Positions 34,695-42,747 of a stretch of DNA of 64,000 nucleotides are shown piece by piece. Both the position numbers and the translations under genes were made by a program. The notes beneath the pieces are model-generated. The model was not told the DNA's origin and did not search any database. It saw only the letters and a program-made list of their open reading frames with translations. Numbering within the stretch: position 1 is the first letter of the stretch; each line of letters opens with the position of its first letter. The DNA comes from Sphingomonas sp. OK281 (GTDB lineage Bacteria; Pseudomonadota; Alphaproteobacteria; Sphingomonadales; Sphingomonadaceae): the NCBI RefSeq assembly GCF_900115295.1, contig NZ_FOVZ01000011.1:1-64000 (forward strand), read 5' to 3'.

Positions 34695-35066
34695 GTGGAG
34701 TTCCTGTTTGTTTTTCTGGGTTCGGGCATCGGCGGAATGCTGCGTCACGGTGTCGGTCGCGCCGCCCTCGCACTGTTCGGCCCATCGTTTCCGTACGGCA
34801 CGATAGCGATCAACATCGTTGGATCGTTTGCAATGGGCATCGTTGCGGGCTGGTTCACCGCTCGGAGCGGTGCCGATCAAAGCCTGCGCCTGTTCCTGAC
34901 GACCGGCGTCATCGGTGGCTTCACCACCTATTCGACGTTTAGCCTCGACTATGCCCTTCTGTGGAAGGGTGGCCATGCCCTGTCCGCGATCCTGTATGTG
35001 AGCGGCTCGCTGGTCGTCGGCATCGGCGCGCTTTTCGTCGGCCTCGCGCTGTCGCGCTTCTTGTAA
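34695..35066 (+). CDS. crcB: CrcB/Fluc fluoride channel
   Basis: A 123-residue membrane protein with four hydrophobic helices, the normal Fluc length. Signatures are GSGIGGMLRHGVGR near the start, FPYGTIAINIVGSFAMG (the pore Asn in TxxxNxxGxF) and TTGVIGGFTTYSTFSLD, the Fluc phenylalanine/threonine track. It exports fluoride as a dual-topology dimer. GTG 34695 follows GGGGAG by 8 nt, while GTG 34691 would be too close. It is directly controlled by the riboswitch upstream. Its 3' end faces a LysR gene with 21 bp between. Confidence 0.96.
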   Translation: MEFLFVFLGSGIGGMLRHGVGRAALALFGPSFPYGTIAINIVGSFAMGIVAGWFTARSGADQSLRLFLTTGVIGGFTTYSTFSLDYALLWKGGHALSAILYVSGSLVVGIGALFVGLALSRFL

Positions 35067-35087
35067 TGCGTGATCGACCCTAGCGAT

Positions 35088-36029
35088 CTAGCCGATCGGG
35101 ATCGACGCGGGCGCACCGGTGTCGGGCTGTTCCCACGGCACCACGCAACGCCGGATGATGTCGGCAAGTCGACGATAGGTCGCCTCCCTCGGGGACGACG
35201 ATCGCCACACCATCGTCAGGTCGCGCACCGGCGCCCGCCTCGCCAGCGGTCGTGCAACGATCAGCTTCTCGCGTAGCACGTCCGACCGGACATACAGCGC
35301 GGGGAGGAGCGACAGGCCCATGCCGGTCGTCACCATGAGACGCAGCGTGTCGAGCGTGGTGCCGGCATAATCGTCGACCTCGATCGCGCCGAAGTCGGTG
35401 CATAGCGAAGCGATCTGGTCGTGCAGCCGCGGCGAACGGTCCATAGCTAGAACTGTCTCTCCGGCTAGATCCTCGGGCCGCACCACTTCGCATTGGGCAA
35501 GCCGGTGGTCGCTCGGCATGACGAGGTGCAGCGGCTCCCGGATCAACCGGGCGGAGCTGAAATCTGGCTGGCTTGGTCCGTGAGGCAAAAGGAGCACGTC
35601 ATGCGTGCCGTCCGACAGTTTCCCCGGCAGGCTTTCCAGCCTGTCCTCGCGCACGACGATCCGCAAATCAGGGAATGTCTCGCGTAGCGCCGGCATTGCT
35701 AGCGACAGGACATAGCCCCCCACCGTTTGGAGCACGCCCATCTGGAGCGTCCCCTGTAATGCGGCCGGATCATCGCGTCGCGCGATCTCTCGAATATCCT
35801 CGATCTCGGCAAGCACGAAGCGCGCACGCCGGGCAATCTCGGCACCGACCGGCGTCAGCACGACGCGCGCACGCGTGCGTTCGACTAATTGCGTGTTCAG
35901 ACGGCCCTCCAGCTCCTTCAACTGCATGCTGAGCGTGGGCTGGGTGACACGACACTGATCGGCCGCTCGGCTAAAGCTAAGCGTGTCGGCGACGGCCACG
36001 AGGTAGCGCAGCTGTTGGATGCGAGGCAT
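35088..36029 (-). CDS. LysR-family regulator (OxyR/CynR-like)
   Basis: A 313-residue LysR protein. Its HTH domain (MPRIQQLRYLVAVADTLSFSRAADQCRVTQPTLSMQLK-type, residues 1-60) is of the OxyR/CynR style. The effector domain spans about residues 90-295, with FGAIEVDDYAGTTLDTLRLMVTTGMG. A redox Cys pair like that of OxyR is not evident. ATG 36029 is used rather than the upstream in-frame start at 36047. It is divergent from nhaA with about 180 bp between, the usual layout for a LysR and its target, so it may regulate nhaA-rodA. Confidence 0.85.
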   Translation of the reverse strand: MPRIQQLRYLVAVADTLSFSRAADQCRVTQPTLSMQLKELEGRLNTQLVERTRARVVLTPVGAEIARRARFVLAEIEDIREIARRDDPAALQGTLQMGVLQTVGGYVLSLAMPALRETFPDLRIVVREDRLESLPGKLSDGTHDVLLLPHGPSQPDFSSARLIREPLHLVMPSDHRLAQCEVVRPEDLAGETVLAMDRSPRLHDQIASLCTDFGAIEVDDYAGTTLDTLRLMVTTGMGLSLLPALYVRSDVLREKLIVARPLARRAPVRDLTMVWRSSSPREATYRRLADIIRRCVVPWEQPDTGAPASIPIG

Positions 36030-36211
36030 CACCAACCTTATAGCCAACCTCTATAAGCGGCAATGTAACTTCCGATTTTCTCATGATGAACGGGCCTGCT
36101 AGGAATAGGCAGCCTACGGCGATCAGCATTCCAACCGTCGTGTCGACAACTTCTCATCATTGATCCGCACGTCCTGCCGGCGGTGCCGATACCGCAAAGG
36201 CAGGATTGCGC

Positions 36212-37420
36212 ATGGCTGCTCATCATCAGACAGGTGCCCAAGTACGCTTCGCCTTCCTTCGCAGCGAGGCTGCTGGTGGCCTGCTGCTCATGGGCGCTGC
36301 GGCGCTGGCGATGATTGCGGCCAACTTGCCCGGAACGCACGCTTACCACGACGTTCTGCACGTGGTCGTTGGGCCGACATTATCTGACCAGCTAGGCCCA
36401 ATGACGCCGCACCTTTGGATCAACGACGGCTTCATGGCCCTATTCTTCCTGCTGGTAGGTCTCGAACTGAAGCGCGAGCTTCTAGAGGGCAGGCTGTCGC
36501 GCTGGTCCGACCGGACGATGCCTGCCGTAGCTGCCGCAGCCGGCATGGCTATCCCGGCGCTGATCTATCTGCTCGTAGCATGGTCCGATCCGTTGTTGCA
36601 CGGCGGATGGGCGATCCCCGCGGCAACCGATATCGCCTTTGCGTTGGGCGTACTGGCGCTGCTCGGCAACCGGGTGCCGGCCTCGCTGAAACTATTCCTC
36701 ATGTCGGTCGCGATCGTCGATGATCTCGGCGCAGTCGCTATTATCGCGCTGTTCTATACGGCGTCGATCGACGCGCTGGCGATCACCGCTGCCGCGGGGA
36801 TCTTCGGGGTCATGCACCTGCTCCGCTGGCGGGGTGTGAACGCGCTGACGCCCTATCTCATCTTGGCGGCGCTGCTCTGGTACGCGGTGCTACTCTCCGG
36901 CGTCCATGCAACGATCGCGGGCGTCCTCGCCGCAACCGCCATCCCGCTTCGCGCGAGCGGCGACGGGGACGCGGGCGCACCGCTGCACCGTCTCGAGCAC
37001 GCCTTGGCACCACTGGTGGGGCTGCTGATCGTCCCGCTGTTTGGGTTCGCCAATGCCGGCGTCTCGCTGGACGATATCGGGTGGCAGACGATTATCGCTC
37101 CCTTGCCGTTGGGCGTCGCTGCCGGCCTGTTTCTTGGCAAGCAGCTCGGCATCTTCGGCGCATTGCAGATCGGGAGGCAGCTGAGGCTGTTCGGCGCTCT
37201 GCCGGGCGCCAGCGTCATGCAGACGTACGGCGTCGTTCTGCTGTGCGGCATTGGCTTCACGATGAGCCTGTTCATCGGTGCCCTTGCATTCCCGGCATCT
37301 CCGCATCTCGCGGAGGAAGCGAAGATCGGTATCCTGCTAGGATCGATGATGTCTGCGCTCGCCGGATATGGCGTTCTGCGGTTCGCCCGGCCCAAGGCCT
37401 CCCCGGCGTCGACGATCTAG
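36212..37420 (+). CDS. nhaA: Na+/H+ antiporter NhaA
   Basis: A 402-residue NhaA with about twelve hydrophobic helices. The unwound-helix region is WAIPAATDIAFALGVLALLG (about residues 133-152), followed by SVAIVDDLGAVAIIALFYT with the paired Asp ion-binding residues. GLIVPLFGFANAGVSL and IGFTMSLFIGALAF follow. ATG 36212 with AGGA 6 nt upstream is preferred to the TTG at 36206. It exchanges sodium for protons across the inner membrane. Downstream of fluoride genes it could offset ion stress from fluoride-proton antiport (inference). Confidence 0.95.
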   Translation: MAAHHQTGAQVRFAFLRSEAAGGLLLMGAAALAMIAANLPGTHAYHDVLHVVVGPTLSDQLGPMTPHLWINDGFMALFFLLVGLELKRELLEGRLSRWSDRTMPAVAAAAGMAIPALIYLLVAWSDPLLHGGWAIPAATDIAFALGVLALLGNRVPASLKLFLMSVAIVDDLGAVAIIALFYTASIDALAITAAAGIFGVMHLLRWRGVNALTPYLILAALLWYAVLLSGVHATIAGVLAATAIPLRASGDGDAGAPLHRLEHALAPLVGLLIVPLFGFANAGVSLDDIGWQTIIAPLPLGVAAGLFLGKQLGIFGALQIGRQLRLFGALPGASVMQTYGVVLLCGIGFTMSLFIGALAFPASPHLAEEAKIGILLGSMMSALAGYGVLRFARPKASPASTI

Positions 37421-37546
37421 CTGCCAGCGCCCGACTGACCACCGCCACCAAGCCTTCATCATTCTACCCGCTGTTGCGGATACCCAAGGACGCCTGCCAT
37501 TTCCCGCGAACATGTTCCCGTCGCGATCAAGTCGCTGCCATGGTCG

Positions 37547-38641
37547 ATGCTTCTCGCCGTCTGCATCGTCATGTCTGCAAGTCTGCTCACCCTCTACTCT
37601 GCGGCAAACGGAAGCATGACACCGTGGGCATTCAATCAGGGTCTCAGGTTCGGCTTCCTGTTCGTGGTCATGCTGCTGGTGTCGTTCGTCCCGGTGTCGT
37701 TCTGGCGCGATTATTCGCTGCCCTTCTATGGCGTCACGCTCGGGCTGCTGCTGATCGTCGAGCTGTTCGGCAAGATCGGGATGGGTGCGCAGCGCTGGAT
37801 CGATCTCGGGATCATCCGCCTGCAACCCTCCGAGTTCATGAAGATCGCTATCGTGCTTTCACTGGCGAGCTATTTCGACCGTGTGCCCCCCGGGTTCATC
37901 CGCCGCCCCATGACGCTGCTGCCACCTGTCGTGATGATCGGTCTGCCGGTCGTGCTCGTCCTGCTACAACCCGATCTGGGCACCGCGATGATGATCGCGC
38001 TCGCCGGCACCGCCATCCTCTTTCTTGCCGGCATCCCGCTACGCTGGTTCGTGGGGGGAGGGCTGGCATTCGCCTGCGCGCTTCCCGTCGTCGTGAACAA
38101 CCTACTCCACGACTATCAGCGACACCGGGTGCTGATCTTTCTTGATCCCGAAAGCGATCCGCTCGGCACGGGATACCATATCGCGCAGTCAAAAATCGCG
38201 ATCGGATCAAGCGGTATCTGGGGCAAGGGCTTCATGCAGGGCACACAGAGCCACCTCGCCTATCTGCCTGAACCGCATACCGACTTCATCCTTGCGACGA
38301 TGATGGAGGAATGGGGCCTGGTCGGCGGGGTCGTGATCCTGCTGGCCTATGCGTGGATCATTCGCTGGGCGAGCGGGGTTGCCATGCGCGCAACCGATCG
38401 CTTCGTAAAACTCGCTGCGATTGGGCTGTCCTTCACAATCTCGCTGTACGTCGGGATCAACATGGCGATGGTGCTGGGTCTGGCTCCGGTCGTCGGCATC
38501 CCGCTGCCGCTTCTGTCCTACGGTGGATCGGCAATGATGACGGTGCTTATCCTGCTCGGCATTCTCATGTCATTCGACAGGGCCGAACGGAAAAACGGGG
38601 CGTCGGCAACACTGGGCCTTTCGTCGCTGAGGTATTCCTGA
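37547..38641 (+). CDS. rodA: RodA-like SEDS peptidoglycan glycosyltransferase
   Basis: A 364-residue polytopic SEDS protein with RodA signatures: GAQRWIDLGIIRLQPSEFMKI, LLQPDLGTAMM, LIFLDPESDPLGTGYHIAQSKIAIGSG, and VVGIPLPLLSYGGSAMM. The similarity seems to extend upstream (REHVPVAIKSLPWS, from about 37502), where the only candidate initiator is ATT 37499, 8 nt after AAGGA. The true start may therefore be non-canonical or lost, and 37547 is conservative. No PBP2 partner is nearby. An accessory cell-wall polymerase on a plasmid resistance block is unexpected. Confidence 0.88.
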   Translation: MLLAVCIVMSASLLTLYSAANGSMTPWAFNQGLRFGFLFVVMLLVSFVPVSFWRDYSLPFYGVTLGLLLIVELFGKIGMGAQRWIDLGIIRLQPSEFMKIAIVLSLASYFDRVPPGFIRRPMTLLPPVVMIGLPVVLVLLQPDLGTAMMIALAGTAILFLAGIPLRWFVGGGLAFACALPVVVNNLLHDYQRHRVLIFLDPESDPLGTGYHIAQSKIAIGSSGIWGKGFMQGTQSHLAYLPEPHTDFILATMMEEWGLVGGVVILLAYAWIIRWASGVAMRATDRFVKLAAIGLSFTISLYVGINMAMVLGLAPVVGIPLPLLSYGGSAMMTVLILLGILMSFDRAERKNGASATLGLSSLRYS

Positions 38642-38701
38642 TCGCCGTCGATTGCCGGCAATCGAGTGAGGCGATCGTTCCAGCAAGGGTTCCCTGAGCC
38701 T

Positions 38702-38725
38702 ATATATCGTTTATGCTGGATATAT
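38702..38725. promoter_or_regulatory. Candidate ArsR operator
   Basis: ATATATC (38702-38708) and its inverted copy GATATAT (38719-38725) form a dyad overlapping the arsR start codon. Size and position fit an ArsR/SmtB operator. An RNA starting near it would be nearly leaderless. Confidence 0.55.
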
Positions 38726-39056
38726 GGAAAACGATTCGGCAATCGCAGCATTGGGTGCACTCGCGCAAGGCACACGCCTCGACGTGTTCCGCCTGCTCGT
38801 GCGGCACGAACCGGACGGTCTGGCAGCAGGTGAAATCGCCCGCCAGCTCGACGTGCCGCAGAACACCATGTCCGCGCACCTCGGCATTCTGGCCCGCGGC
38901 GGACTGGTCCTGTCCGAACGGCATAGCCGATCGATTATCTACCGTGCCAATCTAGACGGGCTGCGCGCGCTGACGCTGTTCCTCGTCAAGGATTGCTGCG
39001 CCGGCTCGCCCGAGCTGTGCGCGCCGCTCTTAGCCGAACTCACCCCCTGCTGCTGA
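38724..39056 (+). CDS. arsR: ArsR-family arsenite-responsive repressor
   Basis: A 110-residue winged-helix repressor. LAAGEIARQLDVPQNTMSAHLGILARGGLV carries the DNA-recognition helix. Sensing cysteines are probably the C-terminal set CCAGSPELC and final CC, an arrangement differing from the E. coli helix-alpha3 CVCDLC site and resembling the ArsR types with C-terminal cysteines. It is first in arsR-arsC-arsB-ynfA-arsH, with a dyad at its start that it likely binds. Confidence 0.93.
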   Translation: MENDSAIAALGALAQGTRLDVFRLLVRHEPDGLAAGEIARQLDVPQNTMSAHLGILARGGLVLSERHSRSIIYRANLDGLRALTLFLVKDCCAGSPELCAPLLAELTPCC

Positions 39057-39067
39057 AAGGACGCCTC

Positions 39068-39496
39068 GTGGCCGTCGATATCGTGATCTACCACAACCCC
39101 GAGTGCGGCACGTCTCGCAACACGCTGGCGATGATCCGCAATGCCGGCATCGAGCCCCATGTGGTCGAATATCTGAAAACGCCGCCCTCGCGCGCGCTGC
39201 TAGGCGAGCTGATCAATCGCGCCGGGATTACGCCCCGCGATTTGCTGCGCGAGAAGGGGACGCCCTATGCGGAACTGGGCCTTGGTGACGAAGCGCTGTC
39301 AGACGACACGCTGGTGGACGCAATGATGGCGCATCCGGTCCTCATTAACCGGCCGCTAGTCGTCTCGCCGCTCGGCGTGAAGCTGTGCCGACCGTCCGAA
39401 GCAGTCCTGGATCTGCTGCCTGAGGCCCAACAGGGCGCGTTTGCCAAGGAAGACGGCGAACGGGTTGTTGATGCCTCGGGTGAGCGCATCGCCTGA
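39068..39496 (+). CDS. arsC: Glutaredoxin-dependent arsenate reductase
   Basis: A 142-residue ArsC of the E. coli/plasmid R773 type. The catalytic Cys is in YHNPECGTSRNTLAMI (about residue 12). The arginine residues that complete the arsenate site lie in PVLINRPLVVSP. It reduces arsenate to arsenite using glutathione and glutaredoxin. GTG 39068 with AAAGGA 6 nt upstream fits best. The stop overlaps the arsB start (TGATG). Confidence 0.94.
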   Translation: MAVDIVIYHNPECGTSRNTLAMIRNAGIEPHVVEYLKTPPSRALLGELINRAGITPRDLLREKGTPYAELGLGDEALSDDTLVDAMMAHPVLINRPLVVSPLGVKLCRPSEAVLDLLPEAQQGAFAKEDGERVVDASGERIA

Positions 39497-40782
39497 TGCT
39501 GCTCGCGCTCACTATCTTCGTCATCACGATCGCCCTCGTCATTTGGCAACCCAAAGGCCTCGGCATTGGGTGGAGCGCGCTGGGCGGCGCGGCGGTCGCG
39601 CTGCTCGTTGGGGTCGTCTCACTCTCCGACGTACCTGTGGTGTGGGGGATCGTCTGGAATGCGACCGCGACGTTCGTCGCGATCATCATCGTCAGCCTTT
39701 TGCTCGACGAAGCCGGATTCTTTGAATGGGCGGCGCTTCACGTTGCCCGCTGGGGCGGGGGGCATGGTCGCAGGCTGCTCGTGCTGATCGTCCTGCTCGG
39801 CGCGGCGGTATCGGCGCTGTTCGCCAATGATGGCGCGGCGCTGATCCTGACGCCGATCGTCATCGCGATGCTGCGCGCGCTGGGATACAAGGACAAGGCG
39901 ACGCTGGCGTTCGTGATGGCTGCGGGGTTCATCGCCGATACCGCCAGTCTGCCGCTGATCGTCTCCAACCTCGTCAATATCGTGTCGGCCGACTTCTTCC
40001 GGATCGGCTTTGCCGATTATGCCTCGGTGATGGTGCCGGTCGATCTGGCGTCGATCGCCGCGACGCTGGTCGCGCTGTTGCTGTTCTTCCGGCGCGACAT
40101 ACCGGGCAGCTATGATGTGGCTCAGCTCCGCACGCCCGCTGACGCGATCCGCGATCCTGCCACGTTCAAGGCGGGCTGGGTCGTTCTCGCCCTGCTGCTC
40201 GCCGGCTTCTTCCTGCTCGAACCTATCGGCGTGCCGGTCAGCGCCGTTGCCGCTGCCGGCGCGGTCCTCCTGCTGGTCATCGCCGCGCGCGGCCACGTCA
40301 TCCAGACGCGCAAAGTGCTGGCCGGCGCGCCGTGGCAGGTCGTGATCTTCTCGCTTGGCATGTACCTGGTCGTCTATGGCCTGCGAAATGCTGGACTGAC
40401 CGACTACCTTGCCGGCCTGCTCGATCGCACCGCGCAAGGCGGCGTTTGGGGCGCGGCATTCGGGACCGGGATCATTGCCGCGCTGCTGTCGTCGGTGATG
40501 AACAACATGCCGACCGTCTTGGTGGGGGCGCTGTCGATCGACGCGACCCACGCCACGGGCGCGATCAAGGAAGCGATGATCTACGCCAACGTGATCGGCT
40601 GCGACCTCGGGCCGAAGATCACGCCGATCGGCTCGCTCGCGACGCTGCTCTGGCTGCATGTTCTCGGACAAAAGGGCATCCGGATCGGCTGGGGCTATTA
40701 CTTCAAAGTTGGCGCGACACTGACGATCCCGGTGCTGCTGGTAACGCTCGCGGCACTCGCGATCAGGATCAGCATAGTATGA
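39496..40782 (+). CDS. arsB: ArsB-type arsenite efflux permease
   Basis: A 428-residue membrane permease with about twelve helices. Signatures are NDGAALILTPIVIAML (about residues 113-128), SLPLIVSNLVNIVSADFF, SSVMNNMPTVL and GCDLGPKITPIGSLATLLW, standard for ArsB. It exports arsenite (and antimonite) using the proton gradient, without an ArsA ATPase here. It is coupled to arsC upstream (TGATG) and overlaps the ynfA-like gene by 4 bases (ATGA). Confidence 0.94.
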   Translation: MLLALTIFVITIALVIWQPKGLGIGWSALGGAAVALLVGVVSLSDVPVVWGIVWNATATFVAIIIVSLLLDEAGFFEWAALHVARWGGGHGRRLLVLIVLLGAAVSALFANDGAALILTPIVIAMLRALGYKDKATLAFVMAAGFIADTASLPLIVSNLVNIVSADFFRIGFADYASVMVPVDLASIAATLVALLLFFRRDIPGSYDVAQLRTPADAIRDPATFKAGWVVLALLLAGFFLLEPIGVPVSAVAAAGAVLLLVIAARGHVIQTRKVLAGAPWQVVIFSLGMYLVVYGLRNAGLTDYLAGLLDRTAQGGVWGAAFGTGIIAALLSSVMNNMPTVLVGALSIDATHATGAIKEAMIYANVIGCDLGPKITPIGSLATLLWLHVLGQKGIRIGWGYYFKVGATLTIPVLLVTLAALAIRISIV

Positions 40783-41102
40783 CGGCACTCGTCTACCTTG
40801 CCGCGTCGCTTGCGGAAATCGCGGGCTGCTTTGCCTTTTGGGCATGGTTGCGGCTGGACAAATCGCCCCTGTGGCTGGCTCCGGGCGTGGTCTCGCTAAT
40901 GCTGTTCGCCTGGCTGCTGACACGTGTGGATAGCGACGCAGCAGGGAGGGCCTATGCTGCCTATGGCGGCGTATATATCTGCGCATCGCTGGTCTGGCTG
41001 TGGGCTGTCGAAGGGGTGAGGCCCGATCGCTGGGATGCTGGTGGAGCGGCGCTCTGCCTGATCGGCACCTGTATTATTCTGCTTGGCCCAAGGACCGCCT
41101 GA
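40779..41102 (+). CDS. ynfA: YnfA/UPF0060 small multidrug-type membrane protein
   Basis: A 107-residue four-helix protein of the UPF0060 family. Visible hallmarks are AASLAEIAGCFAFWAWLR, the conserved YAAYGGVYICASLVWLWAVEG and RPDRWDAGGAALCLIGT. These SMR-like proteins recur in sphingomonad arsenic operons; their substrate is uncertain. It overlaps arsB by 4 bases and arsH by 1 (TGATG). Confidence 0.9.
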   Translation: MTALVYLAASLAEIAGCFAFWAWLRLDKSPLWLAPGVVSLMLFAWLLTRVDSDAAGRAYAAYGGVYICASLVWLWAVEGVRPDRWDAGGAALCLIGTCIILLGPRTA

Positions 41103-41860
41103 TGCCGCTCCGCAATCTCTCCGATCCTGATAATCTGCCCGCGCTCGATCGGCGCTATGCGCTCGATCGTCCTGCCCTTGGGCTGGGCGCTGGTGATCCA
41201 CCTCCACGGATCCTGCTGCTCTACGGATCCCTGCGGGAGCGGTCCTTCTCGCGGCTGTGCGTCGAAGAAGCTGCTCGCCTGCTACAATTCTTCGGCTGCG
41301 AAACGCGGATCTTCGATCCTTCGACCCTGCCGCTACCCGATCAGGTGACGGGGGACGATCACCCGGCCGTCCACGAGTTGCGCGAACTGTCGATGTGGTC
41401 GGAGGGGCATGTGTGGTGCAGCCCTGAACGACACGGCCAGATTACCGGCATCATGAAGCTGCAAGTCGATCACCTGCCGCTGTCGATGGGTGGGATGCGC
41501 CCGACGCAGGGCCGCACGCTCGCCGTCATGCAGGTGTCGGCGGGGTCGCAGTCGTTCAACAGCGTGAACACGCTGCGCGTCCTCGGCCGCTGGATGCGAA
41601 TGGTGACGATCCCCAACCAATCCAGCGTCGCGAAGGCGTTTGCCGAGTTCGACGAAAGCGATCGAATGAAGCCTTCGGCCTACTATGATCGGATCGTGGA
41701 TGTGATGGAGGAATTGGTACGCTTCACGATCCTGCTACGCCCGCACACCGCCCAACTGGTCGATCGCTATTCCGAACGAAAGGAGGCAGGCGTGCCGATC
41801 GATAGCGCCACGGACCTTTCGAGCATCGCAACCTCACCAACGTATCGGAAAGGCGAGTAA
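41102..41860 (+). CDS. arsH: ArsH NADPH-dependent FMN reductase
   Basis: A 252-residue flavoprotein with a flavodoxin fold. The FMN phosphate loop is LLLYGSLRERSFSRL (about residues 36-50), with MWSEGHVWCSPERHGQITG and QVDHLPLSMGGMRPTQGRTLAVMQVSGGS-like sequence typical of ArsH. It oxidises trivalent methyl-arsenicals and may reduce other metals. ATG 41102 overlaps the ynfA stop. It is the last gene of the operon. Confidence 0.95.
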   Translation: MPLRNLSDPDNLPALDRRYALDRPALGLGAGDPPPRILLLYGSLRERSFSRLCVEEAARLLQFFGCETRIFDPSTLPLPDQVTGDDHPAVHELRELSMWSEGHVWCSPERHGQITGIMKLQVDHLPLSMGGMRPTQGRTLAVMQVSAGSQSFNSVNTLRVLGRWMRMVTIPNQSSVAKAFAEFDESDRMKPSAYYDRIVDVMEELVRFTILLRPHTAQLVDRYSERKEAGVPIDSATDLSSIATSPTYRKGE

Positions 41861-41920
41861 AGTCCGCTTAGTGTGGCAAACCGCTCCTGCGACATTGTGC
41901 ATCACGAAGTGTGCTTCTAG

Positions 41921-42274
41921 ATGCATCCAATGAAACGCCGGGCTCGCCCACTCTCCAAGATATTGCATTCCATGGCGTTTTTCGTCCTGGCAGTGATGTT
42001 GCTGGTCCGGCTTGGTCCGCTCTGCGAGACGATGGCGATGGCCGCGCCTCCGGCTGCGTCCGCGATGATGGACTGCGCCAGCAAATCAGCAGGCGCTCCC
42101 GTCAAAAAGGCGCCTGCGTCGGCCTGCGCCATACCGTGCGTTGCAGTTGCCGGCGAAACCGTCGAACATATCGAGCTGGTTCCGTCCTCCCGTCTATCGC
42201 CATGGCCGGCTCCACAGACGGGCCTTTTAGGCATGGCATACGCTCCGGCCACACCCCCTCCGCAAACCGTGTGA
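41921..42274 (+). CDS. Small hypothetical exported or membrane-anchored protein
   Basis: A 117-residue protein with an N-terminal hydrophobic segment (ILHSMAFFVLAVMLLVRLG) and an Ala/Pro-rich remainder holding DCASKSAGAPVKKAPASACAIPC. The four Cys residues suggest disulfides or metal binding. The family is not recognised. It lies between arsH and a Cys-rich peptide gene, all on the plus strand, and may be a periplasmic metal-stress protein (inference). Confidence 0.55.
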   Translation: MHPMKRRARPLSKILHSMAFFVLAVMLLVRLGPLCETMAMAAPPAASAMMDCASKSAGAPVKKAPASACAIPCVAVAGETVEHIELVPSSRLSPWPAPQTGLLGMAYAPATPPPQTV

Positions 42275-42311
42275 AATTGAACACCATCACACGTAAATTT
42301 CGGAGAATATC

Positions 42312-42500
42312 ATGACCAAGTTCAAGCTCATCAGCGCTGCCTTCGCCCTCACCCTGTCGACTGGCGCATTCGCCGCTGTCGCCAATTGCTGCGCCGACAT
42401 GGCGTGCTGCAAGGACGGTGCGGACTGCTGCAAGGATGGCGCAAAAGCCAAGGCTGCGGACTGCTGCGATCATGCCAAGGGCGGCATGAAGCACGGCTAA
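42312..42500 (+). CDS. Cys-rich secreted metal-binding-type peptide
   Basis: A 62-residue precursor with signal peptide MTKFKLISAAFALTLSTGAFA and a mature part of about 41 residues containing four CC pairs (NCCADMACC, DCCKDG, DCCDH) and Lys/Asp repeats. GGAG lies 9 nt before the ATG. The pattern suggests periplasmic metal or metalloid chelation. It is followed at once by a strong terminator and lies between the arsenic and Czc loci. I know no named family. Confidence 0.75.
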   Translation: MTKFKLISAAFALTLSTGAFAAVANCCADMACCKDGADCCKDGAKAKAADCCDHAKGGMKHG

Positions 42501-42506
42501 AGCTGG

Positions 42507-42537
42507 ATAGGGGCGGGCAACCGCCCCTATTTTTCTA
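42507..42537 (+). terminator. Rho-independent terminator
   Basis: ATAGGGGCGG-GCAA-CCGCCCCTAT followed by TTTTC sits just after the Cys-rich gene stop. The strong GC stem and T run end the plus-strand transcript, and its 3' end overlaps the stop of the minus-strand small gene, so it may serve both directions. Confidence 0.85.
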
Positions 42538-42747
42538 GTCTACGTCTACTCGGCGCGGCACGCCGTCCCGCCACGGTCGCTGCGACGAGCGGAGAGTTAC
42601 CCTCAGGGTTGAGGCTCTTCCCCGAACCGCATCCATCGTTCGTTCCATCTCGCGCGCAATTACCGCCAGCGTCTGCCTGGCCTCGATACGCCGACGAAGC
42701 TCGACGTCATCATCATCGGTCCAGGACGTTCCACGTCGAGCGGTCAG
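42535..42747 (-). CDS. Small SANT/Myb-like protein with probable CTG start
   Basis: A 70-residue basic protein, (M)TARRGTSWTDDDDVEL then RRRIEARQTLAVIAREMER and DAVRGRASTLR. The W-x-DDDD-x-L...IA-x-x-(M/L)-x-R-x-x-x-AVRGRA pattern is that of small SANT/HTH-type DNA-binding proteins common in alphaproteobacteria. No ATG, GTG or TTG suits it, but CTG at 42745-42747 has AGGAGG 7 nt upstream and overlaps the ZIP stop by 3 bases. It would be the last gene of the metal operon. A decayed start codon is the alternative. Confidence 0.6.
   Translation of the reverse strand: MTARRGTSWTDDDDVELRRRIEARQTLAVIAREMERTMDAVRGRASTLRVTLRSSQRPWRDGVPRRVDVD

Noticed and set aside
36048..36211. Third fluoride riboswitch before nhaA
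   Set aside because: GGCAATG occurs, but no paired P1, AACC or TGATG-CTCC/ACTCC block follows in order.
39619..40986. 455-residue minus-strand frame opposite arsB
   Set aside because: Highly charged antisense shadow in GC-rich DNA; ArsB motifs are on the plus strand.
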